The notes under the pieces are model-generated. The model was not told the origin of the DNA and ran no database searches. It was given only the letters and a program-made list of their open reading frames with translations. DNA of 64,000 nt from Dromiciops gliroides (taxonomy: Eukaryota > Chordata > Mammalia > Microbiotheria > Microbiotheriidae): contig NC_057864.1 of the NCBI RefSeq assembly GCF_019393635.1, forward strand, positions 441,562,322 to 441,626,321. Reading direction: 5' to 3'. This document shows positions 1 through 57,300 of this stretch, one piece after another (the stretch's first letter is position 1; each line of letters opens with the position of its first letter). The position numbers and the translations under genes were made by a program.

Positions 1-749
1 CACGTTTCTAATGCTTCTGTGGATTAGTCCAAGACCATGTTTCATGTGGTGAAGGACAGGAATAAGTACTCCACGGTATTTCATGACTTCAACAACAGCC
101 ATGATGGTTAATTAGGATTAGCTCTATAAGCATAATGGAAGCTCAATCTTTCTTATAGTTTATCAGAAGCCTGCAATTAAAAGTGTCAGAATTTTGTTTT
201 ATTTATTTTTTTTGGAAGAAAGACCAAGAAACTGAAATTCTCCGATAAGGTTATTTTATTGGATTCAACCTAAAATAGTTTCAATTTGATCTCTCTGCTA
301 TAGAATGGAAATCTCCAATTCCATAGATTATAATGGAAGAGAAATGAATTCGCGGTTTTTCAGGAAAGCAAATGTGTTTCACACTGTGGGCATTTAGCAG
401 TCATTTAGAAGTCTACTTCCACGTAAAAATGTAACTGTCAAAACATTGAAATGCCCAGAATAAATTTCCTAACCTGGGAAATTATTCAGTGTATTACGGT
501 AACGCAGGAGAGGCATTAGTTTTCCAATGCTTCGCACTGTTTAAAAATGGTAAAAATGAAGTCTGTCCCATACACACAGGTGTGTGCCAACTCTTGATTC
601 CCAGGAAAACATCATTCACAGATCTCCATAGGTGAGAGCACCTCTGCATGCAAGAAAATGGAAAGCTGTCTCACTTGTTCCTGCAGTTGTCCATCAAACG
701 GTTAAGTACTGGTACCACAAGGGCTTATGGTTCGTATAAACCACTCTGC
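1..749 (-). other. PHTF1: PHTF1 3' UTR (extent uncertain)
   Basis: Sequence after the TGA with no recognisable repeat. On the minus strand, candidate AATAAA signals lie at 255-260 and 198-207. Either could end the transcript, or it may run beyond the window edge. Confidence 0.5.
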
Positions 750-46625
<45,876 letters not shown>

Positions 46626-46754
46626 CTGTGTGTCTCCAGAGAATGGGATTTCACGGAGAACTCGGGAAACCGTGTGAGCGGGGGCGGGCGGTTGCCGGGC
46701 TCGGGCTGCGAGGCCGCCTCTCCCTCCCCGGGCCTGTCCCGGGGCCTTGGTGTG

Positions 46755-46822
46755 AGGCGGCGGCCGCGGCGGCGGCAGCAGCGACTGCGGCGGCGGCGGC
46801 GGCAGCGGCAGCAACGCGCGGA
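46755..46822. repeat. GC-rich triplet tract (CGG/CAG-like)
   Basis: A run of mixed GGC/CGG/CAG triplets 130-200 bp upstream of the PHTF1 start codon. On the gene strand it reads as CCG/CTG triplets and keeps the frame open as a Pro/Leu-rich stretch with no ATG. It is either 5' UTR or promoter. Confidence 0.8.
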
Positions 46823-47055
46823 GATGCCCCGGAGGAGGGAGCGTCCGCCGGGTGGGGACGAGGGCCGGCTGCCGGGGCTCACCGTCTCCCCGGACCGCCT
46901 CGCCTCACCCCCACCCTCTCCGACAGTAGAGCTCTCACCTGGTGCCGGTTGCCCCTCAGTTCGGCGGCCGGGACCGCTTTTTTCAGTGGTCCCGGCCCGG
47001 CAGCAGGGCCCGCCGGCCACATCTTCCCCCAGAGGAGGAGACACCCGCGGGGGCG

Positions 47056-47069
47056 GTTACCATGGAGAC
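47056..47069. promoter_or_regulatory. X-box-like (RFX) site
   Basis: GTTACC-AT-GGAGAC is a near-palindrome fitting the RFX X-box plan (GTNRCC, short spacer, RGYAAC). On the minus strand it reads GTCTCC-AT-GGTAAC, with one mismatch. It is placed about 430 bp upstream of the PHTF1 ATG. Function is inferred from the motif only. Confidence 0.4.
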
Positions 47070-47211
47070 GGCGGCGCCCGCGCCCGCCTGCCGCCCGCCG
47101 GCCAGCCCTGGCGGCCGCGCCGTGCGTGCGTCCGCCGGCGTCCGCCGTCCTGCGCGCTCGCCAAGCCTTAGGGGGAAGGGCAAGAGTGGGGGGGGGGGGA
47201 GGTGCGAGCCG

Positions 47212-47225
47212 GTTGCCCCGGAAAC
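47212..47225. promoter_or_regulatory. Second X-box-like site
   Basis: GTTGCC-CC-GGAAAC matches the RFX X-box layout with one mismatch, 150 bp from the first such site in the same CpG island. Confidence 0.35.
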
Positions 47226-47530
47226 CGAGGGCTCCGAGGCCGAGCTAGCGAGCCATTCGCCCGGGGGGGGGGGGCAGAAGGCAGGAGAGCGGGGCGGATG
47301 CACACTCCCTCGGCGATCCCGAGCGCAGGTTCCACGTCTCAGCGGCGAGCTCAACCCCGGGCCTTCGAAAGCCCTCGGGCAGTAGCCGCCCCAACCGCTT
47401 CCTCCCCACGGGCTTCCGGAGCGAGGAAGCTGGCTCCGCCCCCACCCTCCCCGGGCGCCAGCCTCTCGGGGAAAGGCGCTGGGGCGGGGTGGGGCGGGGC
47501 CAGAGCGCAGACCCTTGTGTGACCCCCTAA

Positions 47531-49420
47531 CCGGGGAGAGGCGTTAAATTGTAACAAACCAATTACATTACAAAATTTCCCCCCAGATTAGTTAAGGGAC
47601 CTTTGATTCGTGAACCCCAAGTAAAGGAGCCCCGCTTTAAAATTTGACTGGGGAAGAAGGAAAGGGATCGTATCAGACTTCCTTAGGCCACTTGGGGGAG
47701 GCTGACCCTTGCTGCCTGCTGGCCTTCCCTCCCTGGCTGGTAATTGAAGGGTCAGTAAATGACAAGCATAGGTCGATTTGATTCCTTTAATTGTGACACC
47801 TGAAATTAGTAAGCTGTCGATACAAAATTCGTTCAGGGTGGTAGCTTTTTAAGAGATCCCCTTACAACCAATTCGTATGAACTTTTTTCTATATATGTAC
47901 GTTTATATCCCTCATCCCATAATCTTGTGGACTGACTCTAAGGCAAAGAAAGACAACTCAGGTCAACTTATTTTTAAATGAAGCTTCTGGAAAAAGATAA
48001 ATAACGATCGGCATTCTTTAAACACATGAGAATTGTAAAGATGGAAAGATTGTTGAATATTTTAAGTGCAAACCTCTAATTTTACAGGAGTGGAAACTGA
48101 GGCCCCCCAGAAGTTAAGCAACCTGTCCCCAGTCACACAGCAGGGGACCCGGAACTTGGACCCATGTCTTCTTATTCCAGTCTCCCACCCTTTTCCATTA
48201 TACTACACAGCTTCTTTGATGTGTTTGTAAAAAGCAGTTAAATGTAATGGCAGCAAAAGTATTTTAACTAAAGAATGCGAAGTCCATAATTGGAAGCCCC
48301 CTGGGCTTAAAAGTTTTTAAAAGTGAAGGTAGATCATTTTGTTATGAGCGCTTGGGGAGCAGTGGATTTTTTAATTTGCTATTTCTAGCATAAGAAAACA
48401 TCCCTGTATCTTCATATCTTCTTTTATTGGCGTTCAGTTCTAGTTACAACAGTTAACATAGCTCTTCAAGCAGGACGAGTTGATTTGTGGATTTAGAATG
48501 GGAGTTCCATTATAAAACACTAGCGTTCACAAATTGATTTCACACCATCCAGTTTTTATAGACTGGGGGAAACAGGAGTTTAGACTGAGTTACCTAGTCA
48601 ATGAATCTGAGCCAGAGCTAGGGACTGAGACTTGGGTTTTGGGAGGAGGGCACCTTCTGCTATATCAACTACTTGGCACTCGATTCTGAGAAAGAAAATC
48701 CCATCAGTCTGACTAACCAAAGATTCTCTTCCAAGACAGGGGAATTTTACATTTTAATATGGAACTTTTTAACTTTTCAAAAGCCTGGTGTTTATTATTT
48801 TCCTTATGAATTCAACTCCATTTAAAAAAAACATTAACTGCCTACATGTGTACAGTCTAGCAGAGTGAATACATCCAGCTTTGTAATCAGGAACACTTGG
48901 GTTCCAGTACAAATTCTGACAAATACTGAGGCAGTGTAGGCCAGCCACCTCTCAGTGCTCTAGGAAACGAAGACTAGGTTGCAGAGAAGGAAACCTGCAC
49001 TCTTAAGTGTCCTCATCCAGGGATTTCCCTCTATCCATGAAGCCACAAGGTCCAGTACCTACTCCCAACTGTATACAAGGCATTATAAAGCATTGTATCA
49101 GGTCCTGGTGATTGAAAAAAAGAAAAATCAAACTCCCTGCTCTCAGGAGGCTTCCACTCTACTCAAGGCGCAAACCAAACACATGAGCCCAAATTGTTTT
49201 TCTCCTGGAAAATTAATTTGTCGGTGAAATGCAACTAGTTGACATATGGGATTTTTCAGATCTGTCAAGTTCTCTTGTGCAAGAGGAACAATTAACATTC
49301 TACAAATGTAAGAAAAGTGGAAAGAATTCATTTTCAACAGCTCCAGGGTAAACCACAGGGATTTCAACTACAAGGAGGTACTATGTTTCTGAGATTCATA
49401 TACATTTTGAATCTATCCAC
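47531..49420. other. Intergenic gap between PHTF1 promoter and RSBN1 3' end
   Basis: AT-rich DNA with no gene. A MIR-like fragment in minus orientation lies at about 48,060-48,215 (AAACTGAGG, CAGTCACACAGC) and a LINE2 3'-end fragment in minus orientation at about 49,060-49,180. The rest shows nothing I can name. Confidence 0.7.
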
Positions 49421-49423
49421 TTT

Positions 49424-52400
49424 ATGGTATAAATGAGAGACTTTATTAAAGGACAAATCAGACTTTGTTTATTAAAAAAATACTTTACAGGAAAAAAACC
49501 TCTATGCATTCCATTGTACTATTTTACAAAGAAATAGCTTAAACGATTTAACACGCTTAGACAGCTACAAAAAGAAATGCACTGTTAAAGGATTATTATT
49601 CACATAGATTTAGGTTTAGACTATTCATTAAAAACCTCTTTAAAACACTTGTTAATGTCAATAAACATACTAAGGCCGTACAATGCAAACAGTCCTCCAG
49701 GCAAATTATAATTTCATCTATATGCAAAGACCTCAGATAAATTAAAGCCACAGAAAAAAAAAAAGTCTTAGCTGCCGATCAAAATGGAGTTTTAGTCACA
49801 GAAAACACTATTACACGAAACTTTACAACATGTGATAGAAGTAGTACTAAAGTATTTCTTTAGAGAGAATTGAAAAGTGCTATATTAAGAGGAGGTATTC
49901 TCCTCAATTACATGCACAAGTGGATCCTAAAAAGTCTATGAACAATATGGAAGGCCATAATATTTATGGAGAGATACTTGCTCTTAAAGCAATGTAAATT
50001 TGAATCTGCAACATGAACTTTCAGGATAATAAAAGGTCCTGTTGGTGCTGAAGAAAAACATTTACCTTATGCCTTTCCTCTCCCTACTACAGGACCGTTA
50101 TGGCTGCAATCTGTGTTTATAAAAATAAAATTCAGCACAAATGTGAACTTGAAACTAGTGGTATGTGCCAGTGAAGGTTAAATTTTTTTGTTTTTTTTTT
50201 TTTAAATCCTTGTAGCATTAACAAAACAACTTATTGGAGAGACATGGACTAGATTCTTCTATAGGTGGGAATGCAAACAGACCTTTCAGTGGCCAAATGT
50301 GGAAGAAAGTTTTAAGCCCACTGCTGTTACTGTCAAGAATGCATTCACCAAGTGTTTGCAGAGTTTGGGTCCTGTCCTAACATATGGTAGCCTGTAAGTT
50401 ATAAAATATTCTGTTCTAGAAGGAAAGAAAATCCAGAGGGGTAGAAAAGGACCTAATAAGCAACATTTTCTCCAACCACTACTAAATTTGGATTGTAAAC
50501 CTAAGAATATTGATTAAAATTCTTTCTTTACTAAAGTAAAATATATTCCCTAAGATAAAGTAGGGCTAGTTTTTCCTGTGTGCAATATTCCTCAGATGAT
50601 ATCACTCTGTGTCTAATTGGAGGAAGACCATATTTTGATCAAGTAAAACAAATTCTGGGGCATTTGAACTGAGTATTTAGATAAGCACCCTCAAATTCAC
50701 AGTTAACTTAAAAATGGGAGTCTATTGGTTACTTCGGACACCTCTTTCCATACAAAACTCCCTCTCACACAGCCACAGCCACACTCACATACCCATAATG
50801 ATAATCCGTAAAAGTTCTACAACTGAATAATCACTAATATCCTTTTTAAAAGTTGTAAATAGTAATGATCATGGAGAGATCATATACATATGTAACCTTT
50901 CCCTTATATAGATTCACCCTTTAACTACATGAAGTTACACTTTAAAATGTACTTGTGTAAGTTGCACTTTCATTCCTAACATATCGCTTGTGATTATAAA
51001 ATTGGTGGGGAGGGGAAGGAGAAGGTTTAATTCACTGGGGAGAGGGAGGGGGTGTTTGTTGTTGTTTTGTTTGGGTTTTTTAATGGATACCAGAGAGCCA
51101 ACCATCACACTGGTCAAAGGGTGCCTTATAGTCTGTAGGTTTAAGAATATTCATTTATTAGGCCCTTTACACAAAGACATTTCTAACCATCCCCTGCTCC
51201 AAAACTTTTTACATCTTACACCCACACTCTCTGCAAGAGATATATTCTCTAAAAGAGTTGGCACAATAGATTTATACAGAAGAGGAAGATCAGCTTAATT
51301 CCACTTAAAAGTTCAAAATTGCCATCACTATTGTACAAATCAAAGGACATGGAACTGGTCCATGCCTCAACCCACCAAACCAAATAATTTAATTCTTTAG
51401 AAAAGTTTCAATTGTTTATTTTGCTAACCTAGGATACAGCTTTGAAAGCAGTATGAAACTCAAGCTTGCCTGCTTTTATATTCATCAGTCTTAAAATCAT
51501 GCTATTAAAATCTAATACTCACGTAGGACATTCAGGAGTTTCCAGATATATGTTACAAGCTAAATGGTTTTCTTTCCCCTTCCCATTCTACTGCAATTCT
51601 AAAATACAATGAATTTATCACTACATGATCTAAAAGGGTGATACCTCTTTTAAATGTTTACATTGGAGGTGAGGGTAATATGCCTTAAAAGATAAGAATG
51701 GAGTTTTGCTTTTGATTGTAAAGTCTTTGCAGATTTGCTGGTTCCTGAGTAAATATACACAGTGCTGGCTGTCAGGAGACAGTCTCCTTGTTTGTTAGCA
51801 ATGACCAGCTTAGATGACAAATGGCATCTGCTGGATGGCAAGGAGGAGATGGGGGAAATGGGATCTTGGAAGACAAAAGTGAATGAAGAGGAACTGAAAA
51901 ACAATATTCCTGTTAATAACCTTGCTCTTCATGATTCTTATAAATATCAAAACTGCACTGACGCAAAATGTTGCCTGAGAAGAATTTTACTTTGCACAGC
52001 CTGGTAAAGCTCTATGAAATTCTTCTGGACAAAAAAAAAGTGATAAAAGCCAAAAACTCAGGGCAGATCACTAAACTAGCCTTGATGAACTAGAATTTTT
52101 ACCCTAGAATTTTTACCCAAGATTTAAAAACACCCCTGCATGAATCACATTACCTTTCATAAAAGCTTTCCACTCTAACACCTTATTTACACAGATTACT
52201 AAACATTCACCATCACTTCCAATTTGTAAATGGTTTAAATTGAAATGTTTCTCTATTTGTCTTCATTCTTTGTAACAAAGAATACATACATATACATATA
52301 TATATAAGGAATAATACAGATTCTAACTAATCACTGCAGTATTTTCTGATGGTTACTTTTCTATCAGTTTAAACAGTGACCCCTATACTGTGCTAATATG

Positions 52401-53890
52401 CATATAACTACACAACAATATTGCACAAAGTAATATTTATATAACAGATTTAACCTATTTCAGAAACTTTTAGAGAAAATTCATAATTGATATTTCAAAA
52501 GATACAGCTGAGTTTCCATGGTGACAGACATAATGAAGCTGCATCTTTTTTGCCTATGTTAACATAAATTTTCCAAATCTCACCTATTCCAGAAAGGAAA
52601 AGAACCAAACTCCAAATTGCACCATAACCAAGTTGATATGCCAGTCTGGTCTTAGGTGGGGGGAGACTCTTTCTTCTAATAAACAGAAGGCCTATTGGCA
52701 TTATTAAGAACTAAGAGAAAATGAGATGCACATCACATTAACATTCTTAAATAACAAAATGTTCAGACTACATTAACTAGATGAACTGTGCCCGTTTTAA
52801 AAATTAAAAATAAAAGCATTCAGGCACTATCGCATCAGGCTACCTGAAACTCTAGGGTGAAAAGTCTAGTGCAACTATTCCTTACTAGGAAATAGCAACA
52901 CAATAACAGTGAATAAACTCAGGTATGCACCAGTTACAATTGTGAATTTAAGTGCATTAGTAATACTAGATTTTAATCATGAAGAGATTTGAAGCCAGCT
53001 GACAAGTCAAGCAGAGTCTGACCCAAGGCTGATGCTCAAAATATGGCAGCCTCATCAGTAGAATGGAGAGCAGTTTCTAATTCTGAGACTACTGATGAGT
53101 TTAGGAAGCAAAGTATCCACACCAAAGATGAAGGTGTTGGGCAGAGCATCACAGTTATCATATCAACTCTACATTCTTAACCAGAATATCTTCTAGAGTT
53201 GATCTTGAACTCTCAATTAATGAGCCAAAGATAATGACTAGGGACTACTTGTGTGTAGATTTATTTTAGTTCTCCTCTGGGCTTTCAAGAACAGATACAA
53301 AGAAGACATTGTGATCGTTAAAAGTGCTGTGCTTTCTCTTTCACTATGAAACTGGAGAGTCACCTAATCATCCACAGAAGTCACTTGTTCTTTATAGTTG
53401 GAATTATATGCCACACTTGCCAGGAGACAGGATGCAGGAACACAGTCCTACAGCCAATGCTGTCTCTACTGCAGAAGTTGTACCTGTGCAATAAAGGACA
53501 CAGGAACTAAGCTATAGATCTTATCTTATAAAAGGAGCAAATATGGCAAGAGACGAGAAAAAACAAGGGAGTGATCAATTTACCAAATAAGAATCTAACT
53601 CCAGGGAGTTCCTATTTTGATTTGAAGAGCAACTGAACTGTTACCTCACACCTTAAAACAGAAAGTAGCAGCAGACCCACTATTACATACTGTACTAACG
53701 GGATAAGATACAACTCTTAACTTTGCATAATCTGTGTAAAAAAGATATGCTGACATTTTGGAATGTCATTTCTCTTTATAGAATTATAGGCAAGATTTCT
53801 CCAATAAAACTTAACTTAAGCCAGTTATAAAACTATAACTTCACATCAAAATTTAAAAAAGTTAAAAAAATGCGTTTGAATATGTACATG
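49424..53890 (-). other. RSBN1: Probable RSBN1 3' UTR
   Basis: About 4.4 kb after the RSBN1 stop without a single SINE or recognisable LINE copy, in a window where one occurs every 1-2 kb. This is what a conserved long 3' UTR looks like. Two AATAAA signals on the minus strand near 49,468-49,473 and 49,442-49,447 mark the likely end. Extent is inferred; no transcript evidence is available. Confidence 0.65.
49442..49473 (-). promoter_or_regulatory. RSBN1: Candidate RSBN1 polyadenylation signals
   Basis: Two AATAAA hexamers on the minus strand 26 bp apart, at the boundary where repeat-free sequence gives way to ordinary intergenic DNA. Confidence 0.5.
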
Positions 53891-54361
53891 TCACACAGGA
53901 GTGCTTGAATGGTCCTGTGGATCGTGCGGTTGGTCAGATTCCAGGCTGGGTTCCAGCTTTAGAGTTGGAAGGAGCTGAGCCCCCTGATCTTGCTGTACGA
54001 GTCCCGATGGAGTTGAGAAAGATGAAGCAGCAGTCGTCAGAAGCTTTGTCTCTGCACTCGCTCCTTCAGACTCCGTTTTTAGATTCCCACAATGAGAGTT
54101 AGCTTCTGATCCTGACTTTCCAGTGATACCAAAATCTAGGCTGGGACGGCTTTCAGCATCCTGAGGGCCTTCCCCCACAGGGTGGTACTGCTTCAGCCTT
54201 ATGTGCCAGGCTAAACTGCACACGGCAGACACGGTTTTAAACTGATGAATGACATTCCTTGGGATGAAGTAGATATCATTATCACACAGCTGGATTCTAG
54301 CATAACGAATGCCTTCTCGCCTCATTTGGTTTAGTTTCGCTTCATCCACCCACTGAACACA
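53891..54361 (-). CDS. RSBN1: RSBN1 last coding exon
   Basis: 471 bp including the stop. It begins [20 protein letters not shown], continues with the strongly conserved [20 protein letters not shown] and [16 protein letters not shown], and then has a less conserved Ser/Glu/Gln-rich tail ending HSSTPV. Unlike the four exons before it, no indel is visible. The histidine in AWHIR near the end of the conserved block is a candidate JmjC metal ligand, but this is inference. Confidence 0.95.
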   Translation of the reverse strand, partial: CVQWVDEAKLNQMRREGIRYARIQLCDNDIYFIPRNVIHQFKTVSAVCSLAWHIRLKQYHPVGEGPQDAESRPSLDFGITGKSGSEANSHCGNLKTESEGASAETKLLTTAASSFSTPSGLVQQDQGAQLLPTLKLEPSLESDQPHDPQDHSSTPV

Positions 54362-57300
54362 CTGAACAGAGGAAAGAAGGAAGAGAATAGTCTGGTGTTC
54401 ATTTAAAAAAAATCAATTATACTTCTTTTAACACATTTTAAGGACTGTAAACTTTAGCCTCTATGTAGGCAGATCAGGAGACCAAAGTGGGCAGGATAGC
54501 ACTTACAAAAGTCTAATTAAACTGAAATTCAATCCTTTTAGATGAAGGAGGAAACACCTTTTAAAAATCTCCAATATTGGCCAACATTGCCAGCTTTATA
54601 AAAGAAACAGAATTTCTAGTACTTAAGTGCACATAAAAATACTCTTATTTAAGCCACTTATAAACATGAATGCTGTAGAAGTGATTGTTACCAAATACAG
54701 GTTAAAAGGGGGTGCTGATTTTGTGCAACAGTCTAGTAGAAGTATTCAAAATTGCAGTATTCTATATCTGAGACCTAAGCCTACGTGACTCTTCCTACCT
54801 ACAATCAAGCAAATGACTTAATTCTTATTCTGCTTTTGTGTTTTCTACCAAGGACAATGATTTTAGGGCTAGAAAGAAAGGGGGGAAAAAAGGCTAAAAG
54901 GAAGCCGGTGCCAGGAGTAAGCAAAAAGATAGTTTGGTCATATCACAGATCTTGAGTCAGCAGGGCTAAGTGACACTGGAGACAACTAAAAAAAAAAAAA
55001 AAAAAGGCAGATACCAGTAAAAAGACTGCAAAGTAGAGGAGGGTCCCATAGGTTCAAGGAGGAGAAATATCATCCCAAATTTAAAGAAGAAAAAAGTGAA
55101 ATCTTTAATATAGGTCAATAAGTTTGACTTTGATTCATGGCAGAAATTTAAAATTCATTATTAAATAGTCAGTAGAAATCTAATAAATAAAGCAATGATC
55201 TAAAAAGAGCCAAGAATCCAAGAACAACAGTTCGTACCAGATTTAACCTTATTTCTATACTCAACAGAATCCCTAGACTGGCAGATAGATTACGGTAATG
55301 TTGTACAATACTGGGGGTTTTAAAAAATTTTTTATTTTTTGGGTACACTACTATTTATCTAGATTTGAGCAAAATACTTTATACAGTATCTCATGAAACT
55401 CTTGTGGAAAAGATAGAGACGCAGGCTAGACATTTATACAATTAGATAGATGTAGCATTGGTTGAATGGACTGTAGCCAATGATTCAATGTCAACTCCAA
55501 AGGAGATTCTCCAGTGGAATTCTCCAGGGATCTGTGCCTGGCTCTATAGAATTTAACATTTTCATCAAATAATTGGATAAAAGTATAGATGATTTATCAA
55601 ATTTAAGATGACACAAAGCTAGGAAGTATGGCTATAATATTAAATGGCAGAATTAGGATCAAAAGAAGCAGCTAGCATGTTGGGTCAAATTTAGTAAGAT
55701 AAAATTTAAGAGATAAATGGAACTTGGGTTACAATTAAGAGATAAATTGAACTTGGGTTCAAAAAGCCAATTTCACAAGACAGGTAGGAAAGGGGATGTC
55801 AAAGAATTCATCTAAAAAAAAAAAACGCGGGGGGGGGGGCACGGCAAGGTATTGTGGACTGCAAATTCAGTGTGGGTCACCCAGTATATATCAGCCAAAA
55901 TATCTAATACTGTATTCTAGTGCATTAAATGAAGCAATGTCTAGAATTGGCGGGCAGTGGCCTACTCTAGTCAGGACACATCTGAAATACTGTGTTCATT
56001 TCTGGATGGCACATTTAGGAACAGCACTGAAAAGAGGAAGAACTAAAGGAAAGCAACCAGGATACAAAGAGCCTCAATATCATAGTGTATGAGAACTGAA
56101 GAAGCTAGAGATGCTAAGCCTGGAAAAAGACTGATGGTAGAAAGGGAAGATTATAGGACGGATGTGTTCAAATTATTTGTATGCTAGGTCTAGGAATGAA
56201 ATTGTCAAATGAGAGTTGGTTGGGCTCAATTTAAGAAAAAGGTTTCAAATCAATTAGACCTATCCCAAAGTAGACTGAGCTTCCACAGAAGATAGTAGGT
56301 TCCCCTTCACTACAAGTATTCAAAGACCAGCGGACCATTAGTTGGGTATTTATTGGAGAGATTTTTGTTCAGGTATGAGGTGAACTGGCCTCTAAAGGTC
56401 CCTTTGAACTTAAGATTCTATGATTAAACTAAGTCAAGATTCCATTCATTCAACTACAACATAAAAAAATAGAGTAAACATGCATGAATAAAAGACTTAT
56501 TGTTCTCTTGGGAGTGTGGGCTGTCCCCATTCTCTGTTGGTAACCCAGATTTCTACTCTGATCCTTGACTGCCCCACCTGTTGTTCTCCCTTGGTCTTTC
56601 AGTATGGTTAGTGATTCCTTTTCTCCTAAATGGCCTGACTTTGTCGTTCCCCAAAGAGTGGAAATTTCTTTGGAGCCAGTATCTATAAATTCTCACCACA
56701 CTTGATTTTCTTGGTTCCCACCAATTCTATCCAAGGTTTTTGGGGGTTTTTTCAAACATATTTAATTATTATTTTTAACTCTTTACCCCTAAGGAATGCC
56801 TACATTCAGAAAGTTTATTGTTAATCATTCCTAATTGGTCTCCTTCCCAGTAAATTAGAAACAACTGCTTATGTGGTTTTTCCCTACTGGCTTTAGCAAT
56901 AGCTATTTCAAATATTATCAGTTAAAAGTTGCAATAAGAAAGTAAATTCAGTACCTGTGACACTGAGGTTCATGGAGGTCTAACTGAAGCCTTTGCACAA
57001 CATCAGTAAAGTCCTCAGCATGAAAACAAATCACATCTTTGGGTTATTCGAGGTTGGTTACTCCTAAAATGGGCAGGCAAACATGGAGAAGTATCTCACA
57101 ATCAAAGAGGTTGGCAAGTCATTTCAATCTAGCTCTGGCTCCAAAAGGACAAAAATTTATTGGCTTCCTTTAAAACCTAATTTAATTTTAATCCAGAGAA
57201 ATTAAAAATAGTCCAAGTAGAAACAGTGTTTCCTTTAAAATGTTTATTGTAAGTGGGCAAGGAAAAGATAAAAAGAATGGGGTAAGAAGAACTTTTCAGC

